Counted from the stretch's first letter, positions 16,792 through 25,802 are shown. The stretch is DNA of 64,000 nucleotides from Comamonadaceae bacterium OS-4 (GCA_027924025.1 AP026970.1:558001-622000), one strand, 5' to 3'. Numbers and translations are program-made. The notes: generated from the letters alone by a model not told the origin.

Positions 16792-17520
16792 ATGCCTGCA
16801 ATTTGCAATCCTCTCAAACCCGCGCGCGCCGTTTGGCTGGCCTTGGTTGCATGCGTGGCTCCTGTATTTGCACAAGAGCAGGGTGCGCAGGGAGTGCAAG
16901 CCCTCGCGCAGCAATGGGCGGTGGAGGCTGTGCAGAAAAGTCAACGCGCTGAGCCGACGCCTTTGCGAATGGACGTCAGCGTAGGTGCGCTCGATGCGCG
17001 TGTGCGCTTGGCGGCTTGCGGCAACATGGAAGCGTATGTGCCGCCGGGTGCGCGACTCTGGGGGCGCAGTCGCGTCGGGGTGCGTTGTGTGGACGGCATC
17101 AGCCGTTGGAACGTCACGCTGCCGGTCACTGTGCGGGCACTCGGTGAAGCGTGGGTCGTGAAAACACAGCTCGCAGCGGGCATGGCGGTCTCGGAGAGTG
17201 ATGTCACACGCGGCGAGGTTGATTGGGCGGAAGAGCAGGGCGCGATCCTCACGGACCGGGCGGCCTGGTTGGGGCAGACAGCGTCCCGCGCGCTGACAAC
17301 CGGACAAGCCCTGCGCCAGGGCATGTTGCGGCCGGCCCAGGTTTTCCAGGCGGGGGCTACCGTCAAAATTGTGGCGCAAGGCCCGGGCTTTCAGATTTCC
17401 AGTGAGGCCCAGGCACTATCCGCCGGTGTGGTGGGGCAACAGGCCCGCGTCAAAATGGACAACGGCCGGGTGACATCGGGGACGGTGCTGGATGTACGTA
17501 CAGTCAAGATAGATCTTTAG
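16792..17520 (+). CDS. flgA: P-ring assembly chaperone FlgA
   Basis: A 242-residue periplasmic protein that chaperones FlgI during P-ring assembly. A Sec signal peptide (WLALVACVAPVFA) is present, and the SAF domain with its C-terminal block (GATVKIVAQGPGFQISSEAQ, then RVKMDNGRVTSGTV) identifies it. The ATG at 16792 has GGAG at good spacing; an upstream in-frame TTG at 16768 does not. It is divergent from flgB and followed by flgMN. Confidence 0.93.
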   Translation: MPAICNPLKPARAVWLALVACVAPVFAQEQGAQGVQALAQQWAVEAVQKSQRAEPTPLRMDVSVGALDARVRLAACGNMEAYVPPGARLWGRSRVGVRCVDGISRWNVTLPVTVRALGEAWVVKTQLAAGMAVSESDVTRGEVDWAEEQGAILTDRAAWLGQTASRALTTGQALRQGMLRPAQVFQAGATVKIVAQGPGFQISSEAQALSAGVVGQQARVKMDNGRVTSGTVLDVRTVKIDL

Positions 17521-17544
17521 GGGCGAAAATCGTGAAAATAGCCC

Positions 17545-17571
17545 TAAAGTTAGCCCGAACCCGACCGATAA
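17545..17571 (+). promoter_or_regulatory. Sigma-28 promoter of flgM
   Basis: TAAAGTTA (17545-17552), an 11-bp spacer and ACCGATAA (17564-17571) match the FliA consensus TAAAGTTT-N11-GCCGATAA at seven of eight positions in each element. It lies 42 bp before the flgM ATG. Late flagellar transcription of the anti-sigma factor is the known pattern. Confidence 0.85.
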
Positions 17572-17613
17572 AGATCGTACGAGGCTACGCTTACCGTAGT
17601 TTTGGAGAACGCG

Positions 17614-17946
17614 ATGAAAATTGGTCAACCCTCAGAATTACCCGCTTCCGTATCTACTACGGTGTCCGGTGCTGCCCAAAAGGCTGCGCAGAGCAGCAAT
17701 GCGGCGGCCAATGCGAACACCAACGCCACGCAGAGCACCCGGTCCGCCGGCGTGGCTGTAACGGTGTCGACCGCGGCGCGCGCTTTGGAGAAGCCCGAGC
17801 GCAGCGAAGCCTCGGACGTCGATCTCGCCAAAGTGGAGTCGGTGCGGGCGTCTATCCAGGACGGCACCTTTTCCGTGAATGCGGAAGCGATCGCCGACAA
17901 GCTGTTATCCAACGCGCAGGAAATGCTGAACCGAACGTCCCGGTAA
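17614..17946 (+). CDS. flgM: Anti-sigma-28 factor FlgM
   Basis: A 110-residue FlgM. The N-terminal half is Ala/Ser/Thr/Asn-rich and probably disordered, as needed for secretion through the hook. The C-terminal half has the sigma-28-binding region (DLAKVESVRASIQDGTFSVN, then EAIADKLLSNAQEML). The ATG at 17614 is preceded by GGAG; the in-frame TTG at 17602 overlaps that site and was rejected. It holds FliA (18429-19145) inactive until the hook is complete. Confidence 0.93.
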   Translation: MKIGQPSELPASVSTTVSGAAQKAAQSSNAAANANTNATQSTRSAGVAVTVSTAARALEKPERSEASDVDLAKVESVRASIQDGTFSVNAEAIADKLLSNAQEMLNRTSR

Positions 17947-17989
17947 GTGCGTGCCCCCTGCGTATCGCCATTGATACGAGGGGGATCCC

Positions 17990-18367
17990 ATGAGCACTAT
18001 CCAACCTGATTCTTACTTCGATGCGCTGGAAGTCCAGTTCAACGACCTTGCACTGGCTGTCGCAACCGGCGACGCAGAGACCTTGCCGGCTTTGTCAGAA
18101 CAGATCCAGAAAACAGCCGTCAGTCTTGCCGGGGTTTGGCAGCAATGGCAGCGCCAAGGCTTGGTAGAGCCGGCCATTGCAGAGCGTGTCAAAGCGCTGG
18201 TCGAGGGTTTACAAATAGTGCGTTCCAATTTGTTGCGTCGCGCCATGTTGGTAGAACAAGCGCTGAACCTGGTGGTACCTGCGTCCGTAGATCCAACTTA
18301 TGCGGGTGGCGGTAGTTACGGCGCAGGCCCCAAATCCTCGGGTCGATTGGCCGCAGTGAGTGTTTGA
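17990..18367 (+). CDS. flgN: FlgN-family export chaperone
   Basis: A 125-residue, mostly helical, acidic protein directly after flgM. Size, position and a heptad-like pattern (ALEVQFNDLALAVATGDAET) fit FlgN, the cytosolic chaperone for FlgK and FlgL. A strong ribosome-binding site (GAGGGGG) precedes the ATG. Sequence conservation in this family is low, so the call rests mainly on context. Confidence 0.8.
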   Translation: MSTIQPDSYFDALEVQFNDLALAVATGDAETLPALSEQIQKTAVSLAGVWQQWQRQGLVEPAIAERVKALVEGLQIVRSNLLRRAMLVEQALNLVVPASVDPTYAGGGSYGAGPKSSGRLAAVSV

Positions 18368-18385
18368 AAGTTTGCAGCGCATCAA

Positions 18386-18410
18386 AAAAAGGGCCCTAGC
18401 GGCCCTTTTT
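18386..18410. terminator. Bidirectional terminator between flgN and fliA
   Basis: AAAAAGGGCC (18386-18395), loop CTAGC, then GGCCCTTTTT (18401-18410). The stem is flanked by A and T runs on both sides, so it can end both convergent transcripts, flgMN and flhBAFG-fliA. Confidence 0.85.
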
Positions 18411-18428
18411 GCATGCAGTCTACCCACC

Positions 18429-19145
18429 TTAGTGGGATCGCATTTTGGCGCGCAGCCTGGCAATTGATTGGCTGTGCAACTGGCATACCCGTGACTCGGT
18501 AACGTCAAGCACCGCTGCGATTTCTTTCAGGTTCATGTCCTGTTCGTAATACATGCTCATGATGTATTGCTCTCTTTCGGGGAGCCCCTTGATGGCGTCG
18601 ACCAACGATTGTCGCAGGCGCTGATCGCGCAGCATGTTGAGCGGGTCTGCATCCTGATCAGCCACATGGCGGTCGAGATAGGTGTCATCGTCTTCATTGC
18701 GGCGGGACATGTCCTCCAGATAGACCAACTGGGTGCCCCGCACTTTGCCCAGCAGGGACTGGTAATCCGCGAGCGACATCCCCAGTTCTGCGGCGATCTC
18801 GGACTCCGCAGGGCTGCGCCCGAGCCTGTGCTCCAGGCGGCGTAACGCAGTTTCAATTTCTTTTTGGCTTTTGCGGGAGCCGCGTGACATCCAATCGTTC
18901 TCGCGGAGCTCGTCGAGCATGGCGCCGCGTATGCGTTGGGTGGCAAAGGTTTCGAACTGAACACCTTGAGATGCCTCAAAGCGGGACAAGGCATCTGAGA
19001 GGCCGATAAGGCCCACCTGGATCAGATCATCCACCTCAACACTTGCCGGTAGCTTGGCCATCATGTGATGGGCCAAACGTCGTACCAAGGGTTGGTACTG
19101 TTTGATCAATGCGGAGCGGTCGAGCTGCCCTTTGGCGGTGTACAT
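18429..19145 (-). CDS. fliA: Flagellar sigma factor sigma-28 (FliA)
   Basis: A 238-residue sigma factor. Region 2 (VEVDDLIQVGLIGLSDALSR, then FETFATQRIRGAMLDELREN), region 3 and region 4 (NLKEIAAVLDVTESRVCQLH) are all intact. The ATG at 19145 overlaps the preceding gene's stop (TGATG) and has AGGGAGA upstream; the in-frame TTG at 19148 was rejected. It directs late flagellar genes at the sites listed for flgM, fliC2, fliD and fliS, and is antagonised by FlgM. It is the last gene of the flhBAF-G-fliA run. Confidence 0.96.
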   Translation of the reverse strand: MYTAKGQLDRSALIKQYQPLVRRLAHHMMAKLPASVEVDDLIQVGLIGLSDALSRFEASQGVQFETFATQRIRGAMLDELRENDWMSRGSRKSQKEIETALRRLEHRLGRSPAESEIAAELGMSLADYQSLLGKVRGTQLVYLEDMSRRNEDDDTYLDRHVADQDADPLNMLRDQRLRQSLVDAIKGLPEREQYIMSMYYEQDMNLKEIAAVLDVTESRVCQLHSQSIARLRAKMRSH

Positions 19146-19939
19146 CAATGTCTCCCTGAGGCTGCTAGGCTGCTAAAAGACTGACGATTCTGTTGGGGGG
19201 GCGCGTAGGCCCAGCCCGTTTCGAGCGACATGGCGTTTTCCAGCAGGCCCAGCGCCAATCGCTCAATGGACGGCGACGGGCTCTCATCCCCCATGGGTGT
19301 TGTGATGTGGATCGGAAACACGTCGTAGTTCAAAAAGTACTTGGCGCAGTCGCTCAAGCTGGTGGGTGTGGTGGAGTGGGCCTGGGTGGGCTTCGATGGA
19401 TCCACCATGTTCACAATAGTAGGCTCAACCTTGGCTTTGAGCAACAAGCGCTTGAGGGCAAGGTAGGTGGTCAGCAATGAGGTTTTTGCGGCCGACATGG
19501 CCAACAGCGGGCGAATTTGGCTTCCCTTGATCAGCGGCGTCAAGCTGTGTGCATTGGCATAAATGATCACCACGCTTTCAAGCGGGAAAAATGAACCGCA
19601 GTCATCAAGCCCCGGGCCGCCATGTCGGTGGGCTGCCGCGAGGCTCTGGAGCCCCAGGCCCGCAGGAAGAATGCTCCAGGATGGGGCCTCGGTTCCCGTG
19701 CTCTGGGTGAAGGTGAAATTCAACAGTTGCTCCAAGCCCGGGTTGTCAGTGGTTTCCAGTACCGACCCGTCCAGGACCGTCACGGTGTAACCGAAGCCAA
19801 CGAGGGCCGCGCACACCCGCAGCAGCAGTGGGAGCTCTGCCTGTTCATCTCCATGGCTCACCATGGCCAACAGTTTCGGCGTTTGAGGGACGGCAAAGTC
19901 CATCAAGCCGGCGGCCTGATTCGGGGGGCTTTCAAGCAT
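19145..19939 (-). CDS. FlhG-position MinD-like protein lacking a Walker A motif
   Basis: A 264-residue protein between flhF and fliA, exactly where FlhG/FleN is normally encoded. FlhG is a MinD-type ATPase that limits flagellar number. Here the expected N-terminal deviant Walker A (KGGxGKT) is absent: the equivalent strand reads LLAMVSHGDEQAELPLLLRV. Later alternating hydrophobic strands (YTVTVLDGS; SVVIIYANAHSLTPLIKGSQ; AKVEPTIVNMVDP) keep a MinD-like pattern. I therefore infer an FlhG paralogue that cannot bind ATP conventionally, or a diverged replacement. The start overlaps flhF by eight bases. Confidence 0.6.
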   Translation of the reverse strand: MLESPPNQAAGLMDFAVPQTPKLLAMVSHGDEQAELPLLLRVCAALVGFGYTVTVLDGSVLETTDNPGLEQLLNFTFTQSTGTEAPSWSILPAGLGLQSLAAAHRHGGPGLDDCGSFFPLESVVIIYANAHSLTPLIKGSQIRPLLAMSAAKTSLLTTYLALKRLLLKAKVEPTIVNMVDPSKPTQAHSTTPTSLSDCAKYFLNYDVFPIHITTPMGDESPSPSIERLALGLLENAMSLETGWAYAPPQQNRQSFSSLAASGRH

Positions 19940-21392
19940 TCATACGCCCCTTGTGTGCAGTGGTGTTGGCAGGTTGGCTGAAGAAAAAGCCCAGATCGGT
20001 CGTTTTCGGGTCGTACGCAGAAGCCCCGGTGCTCCGCATGGAGGTGCGGACCAACTTGCTGGCAATTGCAGCTTCCCAGTCTTCGGGGACGCGTTGACCA
20101 GTAGTGGTGCCCCGCAACATCAATTGGTGGCGAATGCAGGCATCGATCGAAGGCCCGAGTTTGACCGCTTCATCGGTCTTCGACAGGATGACTTGCTGTG
20201 TTTCTCCGGTTTTGAAGCAGGCCACCGCTTCGTCCATGGTGTCGCCATGGCCTCCGGCATTCAGGACCAACAAGCGTTTGATTTCCGGAAGGTCGAGCAA
20301 CTCCAGCAGCTCGCGTTTGCGGGGGTCCCGTGGTGCGATGCCGGTGGTGTCAATCAACACCATTTTTTTGTTGGACAGGAGGCCCAGCAAATCTTGCAAA
20401 GCCGCTTTGTCATGGGCGAGGTGGGCCACTACGCCCAGCATCTTTCCATAGGCGCGCAACTGCTCGTGGGCGCCTATGCGGTAAGTGTCCAAGGTGATCA
20501 GGCCCACACTGCCGGGACCATGGGTGCGCGCGCACAAGCCTGCGAGTTTGGCCGCGGTGGTGGTTTTGCCAACCCCGGTAGCACCCATGAGAGCGAACAC
20601 GCCACCCTCTTCATGGAGTGCCGGAATGGCGGCATCGGTATGCAGGTTACGTTCCAGCACGTCCATCACCCAGCGCACGGATTCGGGCGCATCCAAGTCA
20701 TCCGGCAAGCGCTCCAAGATCGCCCGTGAAAGCGTCGGGGAATAGCCTGCCCGGATCATCTTGAGCATCATGTTCGACTGGATCGGATTTTGTTTCGCTT
20801 GACCCAACCAGGTGAGGGTGTTGAAACGGTCCTCGATCAGTTCCTTCATGGCGTGCAACTCGTCCATGACGATTTTGTTCACAGCCGGTGCTTGTGGCGC
20901 GGATGCAGCTTGCCGCACGGGGGCTGCCCGCTTGGGCTGCGACTCGATGTCGATCGCAATGCGCTGTGTCAACGTGGGTTGCGGGCGCTCGAGCGGCACC
21001 GGCGCCGGGGCGGGCATCGGCATGGAAGTCACCTCGGGCTGCAAGACGGGGATCTGCTGGGCCTCGGCCCGGCGGCGCAACATGCGCTCCCGCACGTAGT
21101 CCTGGAAGGAGAGGGTGCTCATCGCCAGCTGCTCGGCATCCTCTTCCACTTTGCTAGCCACTTCGCGGTAGCTGGGGGGCTGCTGCCGTTGCTGGGAGCC
21201 TCCACCCGAGCGGGCGGCGGTGCGACTGACTGCCGCGTCGAGGGAGGCCAAGCTGTCTTCGGCGGTGGCCACGACTTCCACGCCATTCGCCGTGGGGCGG
21301 TTGGAGAGGATAAGCGTGCCTTCACCAAAGGCCTGACGGGCCTTGGCTAACGCTTCGCGTGAGGTGGCGGCTGTAAAGCGTTGGACGTTCAT
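19932..21392 (-). CDS. flhF: SRP-type GTPase FlhF
   Basis: A 486-residue FlhF. The N-terminal basic B domain (MNVQRFTAATSREALAKARQ) and a Pro/Ala-rich linker lead to the NG domain. There, G1 is GATGVGKTTTAAKLAG (about 267), G2 is near TLDTYRIGA, G3 is DTTG, and G4 is SKTDEA. FlhF sets the polar site and number of flagella. It overlaps flhA by four bases (ATGA) and the FlhG-like gene by eight. The presence of FlhF suggests polar flagella even though FlhDC is the master regulator. Confidence 0.95.
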   Translation of the reverse strand: MNVQRFTAATSREALAKARQAFGEGTLILSNRPTANGVEVVATAEDSLASLDAAVSRTAARSGGGSQQRQQPPSYREVASKVEEDAEQLAMSTLSFQDYVRERMLRRRAEAQQIPVLQPEVTSMPMPAPAPVPLERPQPTLTQRIAIDIESQPKRAAPVRQAASAPQAPAVNKIVMDELHAMKELIEDRFNTLTWLGQAKQNPIQSNMMLKMIRAGYSPTLSRAILERLPDDLDAPESVRWVMDVLERNLHTDAAIPALHEEGGVFALMGATGVGKTTTAAKLAGLCARTHGPGSVGLITLDTYRIGAHEQLRAYGKMLGVVAHLAHDKAALQDLLGLLSNKKMVLIDTTGIAPRDPRKRELLELLDLPEIKRLLVLNAGGHGDTMDEAVACFKTGETQQVILSKTDEAVKLGPSIDACIRHQLMLRGTTTGQRVPEDWEAAIASKLVRTSMRSTGASAYDPKTTDLGFFFSQPANTTAHKGRMNA

Positions 21393-23470
21393 GATGTGGC
21401 GCCTCTCAAAATCGGACCGATACGGATGGTGTGGGTTTCTGGAATTTCACTGTGACCCAGCACTTGCAAGCGGGGTGCGACACGGCGGACCAGGCGGGAA
21501 ATCGCGCCCCGGATTTGGTCTGGCACCAGCAGGCAGGCCGGTACGCCGACCTCTTCTTGCTTCATCGCTGTTTCTGCGGCATTGCGGCTGAGCATGTCGG
21601 CTACGCCCGGATCCAAAGCAGATCCGGAGGCACTGCCCAAGGCTTGCACCAGCAACCGCTCGAGGCCGGGGTCGATAGCAATCACATTGAGTTCACGTGT
21701 TGGCCCATATATCTGTTGCACGATGGCGGGGGACAGCGCCACCCGGACACGTTTGGCCAACTCTGCAGGGTCTGTGGTGGAGGGGGCGTGCTCCGCAATC
21801 GATTCGATGATGGTGCGAATATCCCGGATGTGCACCGACTCATCCAAAAGCAGCTGCAGCACCTTTTGGAAGACGGCAATCGACACCATTTTGGGGACGA
21901 CCTCTTCAATGAGTTTAGGAGCCAGTTTCGCCACGTGTTCCACCAGTTGTTGTGTTTCTGTCCGGCTCAAGAGCTTGGAGGCCTGGACTTGCATCAAGTG
22001 TGACAAATGGGTTGCCATGACAGTCTCAGAATCAACCACCGTAAATCCGGCCATTTGTGCGGCTTCCTTCTGGCGTTCATCGATCCAGTGTGCAGGGAGC
22101 CCGAATGCGGGGTCGGTGGTGGCGGTGCCGATCAGCGGCGTGGTGATGCCACCGGGATTGATGGCCAGGTAGTTGCCGGGAAAGGCTTCGCCTTCGCCCA
22201 CGATCACGCCGCGCAATGTGATGCGGTAAGCGCTGGGCTTGAGCTCTAGGTTGTCCCGGACGTGTACCGAGGGTGGCAGGAAGCCGACCTCTTGGGCAAA
22301 CTTGCGGCGCACACCTTTGATCCGGTTCAGCAGGTCGCCCTGGCGGGTTTTGTCGACCAATGCAATCAGGCGGTAGCCCAGTTCCAGGCCCAGTTGGTCC
22401 ACTGGCTGCAGGTCATCCCAGGTGGCGTCGCCGTCGCCAGTGGGGGCCACAGGGGCTGTGTCCGCTTCTGTCGGAACCGGTTTGTTGCCAAGCACCCAGG
22501 CACCGTAGCCGAGCACCGCGCCAATGCTCAAAAACACGAAGTGCGGCATGTTGGGGATGACACCCAAAATGATCATGATGACCGCGGTGATGCCGAGCAC
22601 CTTCGGGGACACAAACATCTGGCCCACGATTTGTTTGCCGATGTCTTTGTCTTTGCCCACCCGTGACACCACCATGGCAGCCGCCACGGAAATCAACAAG
22701 CCTGGGATCTGGGCAACGAGCGCGTCACCCACGGCCAACAGGATGTAGGTGTTGGCGGCTTGGGATGCACTCAGATCGTGTTGCAAGATGCCGATGGCGA
22801 ATCCCCCAAAGATGTTGATCAGCAAAATCAAAATCCCGGCAATGGCGTCGCCCCGGACGAATTTGGATGCACCGTCCATCGAGCCAAAGAACTCGGCTTC
22901 CTCGCCGATTTCAGCGCGGCGTCGTTTGGCTTCTTTTTCGTCAATCAGGCCGGCGTTCAGATCGGCATCCACTGCCATTTGTTTACCAGGCATGGCGTCC
23001 AGCGTGAATCGTGCCGAGACCTCTGCAATTCGCTCAGAGCCCTTGGTAATCACCACAAAGTTGATGACCACCAGAATGGCAAACACGATCAAACCGACCG
23101 CAAAGTTGCCACCGATCAAGAAATGGCCGAAGGCCTCAATCACAGCGCCCGCAGCGCCCGGCCCTGTGTGACCCTCAAGCAGCACAACCCGGGTGGAGGC
23201 GACGTTCAAAGAAAGGCGCATCAGGGTGGTTAGCAACAACACCGAAGGGAAAGCGGCAAAGTCCAGCGGGCGGATCATGTAAGCCGCGACCATCATCACC
23301 ATCAAGGCCACTGCAATATTGATGGTGAAAAACATGTCCAGCAACAGCGGGGGCATGGGGAGCACCATCATGGCCAGAATGGCGACCACCAGCATGGGCG
23401 CTGCCGCGCCTTGCATCACTCCAGCATTGGACGCATACCACTGCTGGAAAGATTTGAGTTGGGCGTTCAT
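21389..23470 (-). CDS. flhA: Flagellar export gate protein FlhA
   Basis: A 693-residue inner-membrane export-gate subunit of normal length. About eight helices occupy residues 20-320, with the conserved cytoplasmic FHIPEP-type loop (RIAEVSARFTLDAMPGKQMA, then VDADLNAGLID). The C-terminal cytoplasmic ring domain (about 350-690) docks chaperone-substrate complexes. It overlaps flhB and flhF by four bases each, indicating tight coupling. Confidence 0.97.
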   Translation of the reverse strand: MNAQLKSFQQWYASNAGVMQGAAAPMLVVAILAMMVLPMPPLLLDMFFTINIAVALMVMMVAAYMIRPLDFAAFPSVLLLTTLMRLSLNVASTRVVLLEGHTGPGAAGAVIEAFGHFLIGGNFAVGLIVFAILVVINFVVITKGSERIAEVSARFTLDAMPGKQMAVDADLNAGLIDEKEAKRRRAEIGEEAEFFGSMDGASKFVRGDAIAGILILLINIFGGFAIGILQHDLSASQAANTYILLAVGDALVAQIPGLLISVAAAMVVSRVGKDKDIGKQIVGQMFVSPKVLGITAVIMIILGVIPNMPHFVFLSIGAVLGYGAWVLGNKPVPTEADTAPVAPTGDGDATWDDLQPVDQLGLELGYRLIALVDKTRQGDLLNRIKGVRRKFAQEVGFLPPSVHVRDNLELKPSAYRITLRGVIVGEGEAFPGNYLAINPGGITTPLIGTATTDPAFGLPAHWIDERQKEAAQMAGFTVVDSETVMATHLSHLMQVQASKLLSRTETQQLVEHVAKLAPKLIEEVVPKMVSIAVFQKVLQLLLDESVHIRDIRTIIESIAEHAPSTTDPAELAKRVRVALSPAIVQQIYGPTRELNVIAIDPGLERLLVQALGSASGSALDPGVADMLSRNAAETAMKQEEVGVPACLLVPDQIRGAISRLVRRVAPRLQVLGHSEIPETHTIRIGPILRGATS

Positions 23471-24621
23471 AGGGTGGATGCCTTCACGGTCTTGGACAAG
23501 GGGTCGAGTTCAGGGGGCACGAAGGGCTGCGGTACTTCGGAAGGCATGACGCCTTCACCCCGCAGGGCTGCGCGCAAGCGGTAGACATACGCCAGAACCT
23601 GGGCCACCGCGGTGTAAAGGGTTGCTGGAATGTCTTGGTCGAGCTCGGCGTTGGCATAGAGTGCACGTGCCAACATGGGCGACTGCAGCACCGGGATCGA
23701 GTGCTGTTTGGCGACATCACGAATCCGCATGGCCAGAAGGTCTGCACCTTTGGAGATGACGCGCGGAGCCCGCATCGTGGCCTCGTCATAGCGGATCGCG
23801 ACGGCAAAGTGGGTGGGGTTCATTACGATGAAATCCGCCTTGGGCACGGCACCGACGCTGCTCTTTTGCGCCATTTCGCGCTGTTTCTGCCGGATCTTTC
23901 CTTTGAGTTGCGGGTTACCGTCGGACTCTTTACCTTCTTCTTTCACCTCTTGGTGCGACATCTTCATCTGGTCTTTGTGCAGGAAGAGTTGCAGCGGTAC
24001 ATCGACCATCGCGGCCAGAAGAATGACCAATAGCATCAGCCCGAGACCGCTGACCATCCACTTCATAAGTTGGGCAATGGCCGCCGGAGAGGGTTGCAGC
24101 AGCATGGCCGCCATGTCTTGCATGCCGGATTTAAGGAAGCCCACGGCGATGGCGAACAAAATGCCCGACATCAACATCATCTTGGCGGTGTCGAGGAACT
24201 TCTTTTTAGAGAAGAGATTAGCAAAACCTGAAAGTGGGTTGAGCCGCGAGAAGTCCGGCATCAAGGGCTTCAGACTTTGAACCCAGCCGCCAGAGGCAAC
24301 AGCGGACAAGATGGCCGCTGTCATGACGATCGCGGCGAACGCGACACATCCCGCCGTGCCGACGATGCTGGCATCGCCCAAGCGTTGCACCATGGTCCCT
24401 GTGCGGCGGACCGTGTCCGCGTCAAAGCTCAGCTGCTGGATCATGCTGAGTTTGAGCTGCTCAAACAAGATAGGGGAGAGGGAGAGAACGGCCAATGCGC
24501 CCGCCCCGAGCACACCCAGGTGGGTCAGGTCCTGTGAGCGACTGACCTGGCCGTCGTCACGTGCTTTTTTCAGCTTCCTTTCGGAGGCCGGTAAATTGCG
24601 ATCTTGACTGCCTTGTTCCAT
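23467..24621 (-). CDS. flhB: Flagellar export switch protein FlhB
   Basis: A 384-residue inner-membrane protein with four helices and a cytoplasmic autocleavage domain. The NPTH motif (DFIVMNPTHFAVAIRY, about residue 268) is the self-cleavage site that switches export from hook to filament subunits. The N-terminus (KLKKARDDGQVSRSQDLTH) is the family signature. It is the first gene of the flhBAF-G-fliA run. A hairpin in the leader (24625-24647) may affect its translation. Confidence 0.97.
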   Translation of the reverse strand: MEQGSQDRNLPASERKLKKARDDGQVSRSQDLTHLGVLGAGALAVLSLSPILFEQLKLSMIQQLSFDADTVRRTGTMVQRLGDASIVGTAGCVAFAAIVMTAAILSAVASGGWVQSLKPLMPDFSRLNPLSGFANLFSKKKFLDTAKMMLMSGILFAIAVGFLKSGMQDMAAMLLQPSPAAIAQLMKWMVSGLGLMLLVILLAAMVDVPLQLFLHKDQMKMSHQEVKEEGKESDGNPQLKGKIRQKQREMAQKSSVGAVPKADFIVMNPTHFAVAIRYDEATMRAPRVISKGADLLAMRIRDVAKQHSIPVLQSPMLARALYANAELDQDIPATLYTAVAQVLAYVYRLRAALRGEGVMPSEVPQPFVPPELDPLSKTVKASTL

Positions 24622-24624
24622 GGT

Positions 24625-24647
24625 GGTGAGACTCTTTCGTTCTCACC
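24625..24647 (-). promoter_or_regulatory. Hairpin in the flhB leader
   Basis: GGTGAGA and TCTCACC are perfect 7-bp inverted repeats ending three bases before the flhB ATG on the reverse strand. The only Shine-Dalgarno-like sequence (AAAGAG) lies in the loop. A translational role is speculative. Confidence 0.35.
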
Positions 24648-24680
24648 ATTGTCGCGAGCACCCTCTGAAACTAAAGGGTG

Positions 24681-24702
24681 AAAAGAGGGGCTTTCCGCCC
24701 CT
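24681..24702 (-). terminator. Rho-independent terminator after cheZ
   Basis: On the reverse strand AGGGGC, loop GGAAA, GCCCCT, then CTTTT. It lies 14 bp after the cheZ stop and 60 bp before the flhB start. It separates cheYZ from flhB, so flhB should have its own promoter at about 24650-24680. Confidence 0.6.
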
Positions 24703-24715
24703 TCATCCGGTCTGT

Positions 24716-25351
24716 TTAGAAGCCGAGACTGGCCAGCAAATCGTCCACTTGCGACTGATCAGTCACGACCTCCTGGTTGGATTGGCCGTCGACGACGGGC
24801 CCTGCAAGAGCCGGCACATATTCTGATGGCGGCGCTGCTTTGGCAGCCGCTTCGGGCGGTGCAGTTTGTAGCAACAACAACACCAACTGCTCTTCAATCG
24901 TTGCTGCAAGATTGACGACCTTGGCGATCACCTGGCCCGTGAGGTCGTGAAAGTCTTGGGCCATCATGATCTCGGTGAGGTGTCCGTCCACCTTTTTGCT
25001 GGCTTGGTCTACATCGTTGATGAAGTTCATCACATGGCCTTTGGCCACTGCGGCCACTGGATCCTTCACGATGAGCTCGCCGATGCGGCGTGTTTCCGCC
25101 GCAATAAAGTCGTGCTGTTCTTTGGCTTGATCTACTTGGTTGAGCACCTTTTCAGCAGCTTGGCCCGTCAATCTTGCGATATAGGACAAACGGCTTTTGG
25201 CGTCAGGCAATTCGCCCGCCCAGTCCTTCACTTTGTCAGCCAGCCCCAGCCCGTTCAAGGAGTCATGCAACTGTCGCGTCAAAGCGCCTAATTGCTGGTG
25301 GACTTCTACCGTGCTGAGTGTCGGTGTGGAGGGGGTGGGTTCGGTCGCCAT
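24716..25351 (-). CDS. cheZ: CheY-P phosphatase CheZ
   Basis: A 211-residue chemotaxis phosphatase. The active-site helix reads MMAQDFHDLTGQVIAKVV, with the catalytic Gln in DLTGQ. The extreme C-terminus VDDLLASLGF is the CheY-binding helix, joined by a flexible Ala/Pro linker. It lies two bases after cheY. It speeds dephosphorylation of the neighbouring gene's product and so resets the motor signal. Confidence 0.95.
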   Translation of the reverse strand: MATEPTPSTPTLSTVEVHQQLGALTRQLHDSLNGLGLADKVKDWAGELPDAKSRLSYIARLTGQAAEKVLNQVDQAKEQHDFIAAETRRIGELIVKDPVAAVAKGHVMNFINDVDQASKKVDGHLTEIMMAQDFHDLTGQVIAKVVNLAATIEEQLVLLLLQTAPPEAAAKAAPPSEYVPALAGPVVDGQSNQEVVTDQSQVDDLLASLGF

Positions 25352-25353
25352 GA

Positions 25354-25743
25354 TTATTTCAATCCCATCTTGGTGAGAATGTGGTTGACCTTGTCCTCCA
25401 GGGTCGCCTTCGTGAAAGGCTTGACGATGTACCCCGACGCGCCTTGCTGGGCCGCAAGCACAATATCCTCTTTACGCGCCTCTGCCGTCACCATCAGAAC
25501 CGGAATGTGTTTGAGTTTCTCGTCTTTTTTGATTTCAGCGAGCAACTGGAACCCGTTCATGTTGGGCATGTTGATATCGCTGACCACAAAATCAAAGGTC
25601 GCGTTGCGCAGCTTTTGTAGCGCCGCCACACCGTCTTCCGCCTCATCGGCGTCAGCGTAGCCGCTTTCCTTCAAGAGGTTGCGCACGATCCGTCGCATGG
25701 TGGAGAAATCGTCGACGATGAGAAAGCGCAATTCTTTAGACAT
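25354..25743 (-). CDS. cheY: Chemotaxis response regulator CheY
   Basis: A 129-residue single-domain receiver. The acidic pair is D11/D12 and the phosphoacceptor is D56 ([12 protein letters not shown]). The switch Thr lies in VLMVTAEA and the conserved Lys in YIVKPFT. No output domain is present. The pairing with cheZ identifies it as the motor-binding CheY. It starts 59 bp after motB and may be co-transcribed with motAB. Confidence 0.96.
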   Translation of the reverse strand: MSKELRFLIVDDFSTMRRIVRNLLKESGYADADEAEDGVAALQKLRNATFDFVVSDINMPNMNGFQLLAEIKKDEKLKHIPVLMVTAEARKEDIVLAAQQGASGYIVKPFTKATLEDKVNHILTKMGLK

Positions 25744-25802
25744 AAATAACCTTTGACCGTACGATTTTTGATTTTAACGAGTATGACTGAATTTTAGAGA
25801 TT

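Noticed and set aside
19002-19009. Perfect GCCGATAA on the plus strand inside fliA
   Set aside because: There is no -35-like sequence 11 bp upstream and no gene it could serve. It falls in a conserved coding stretch.
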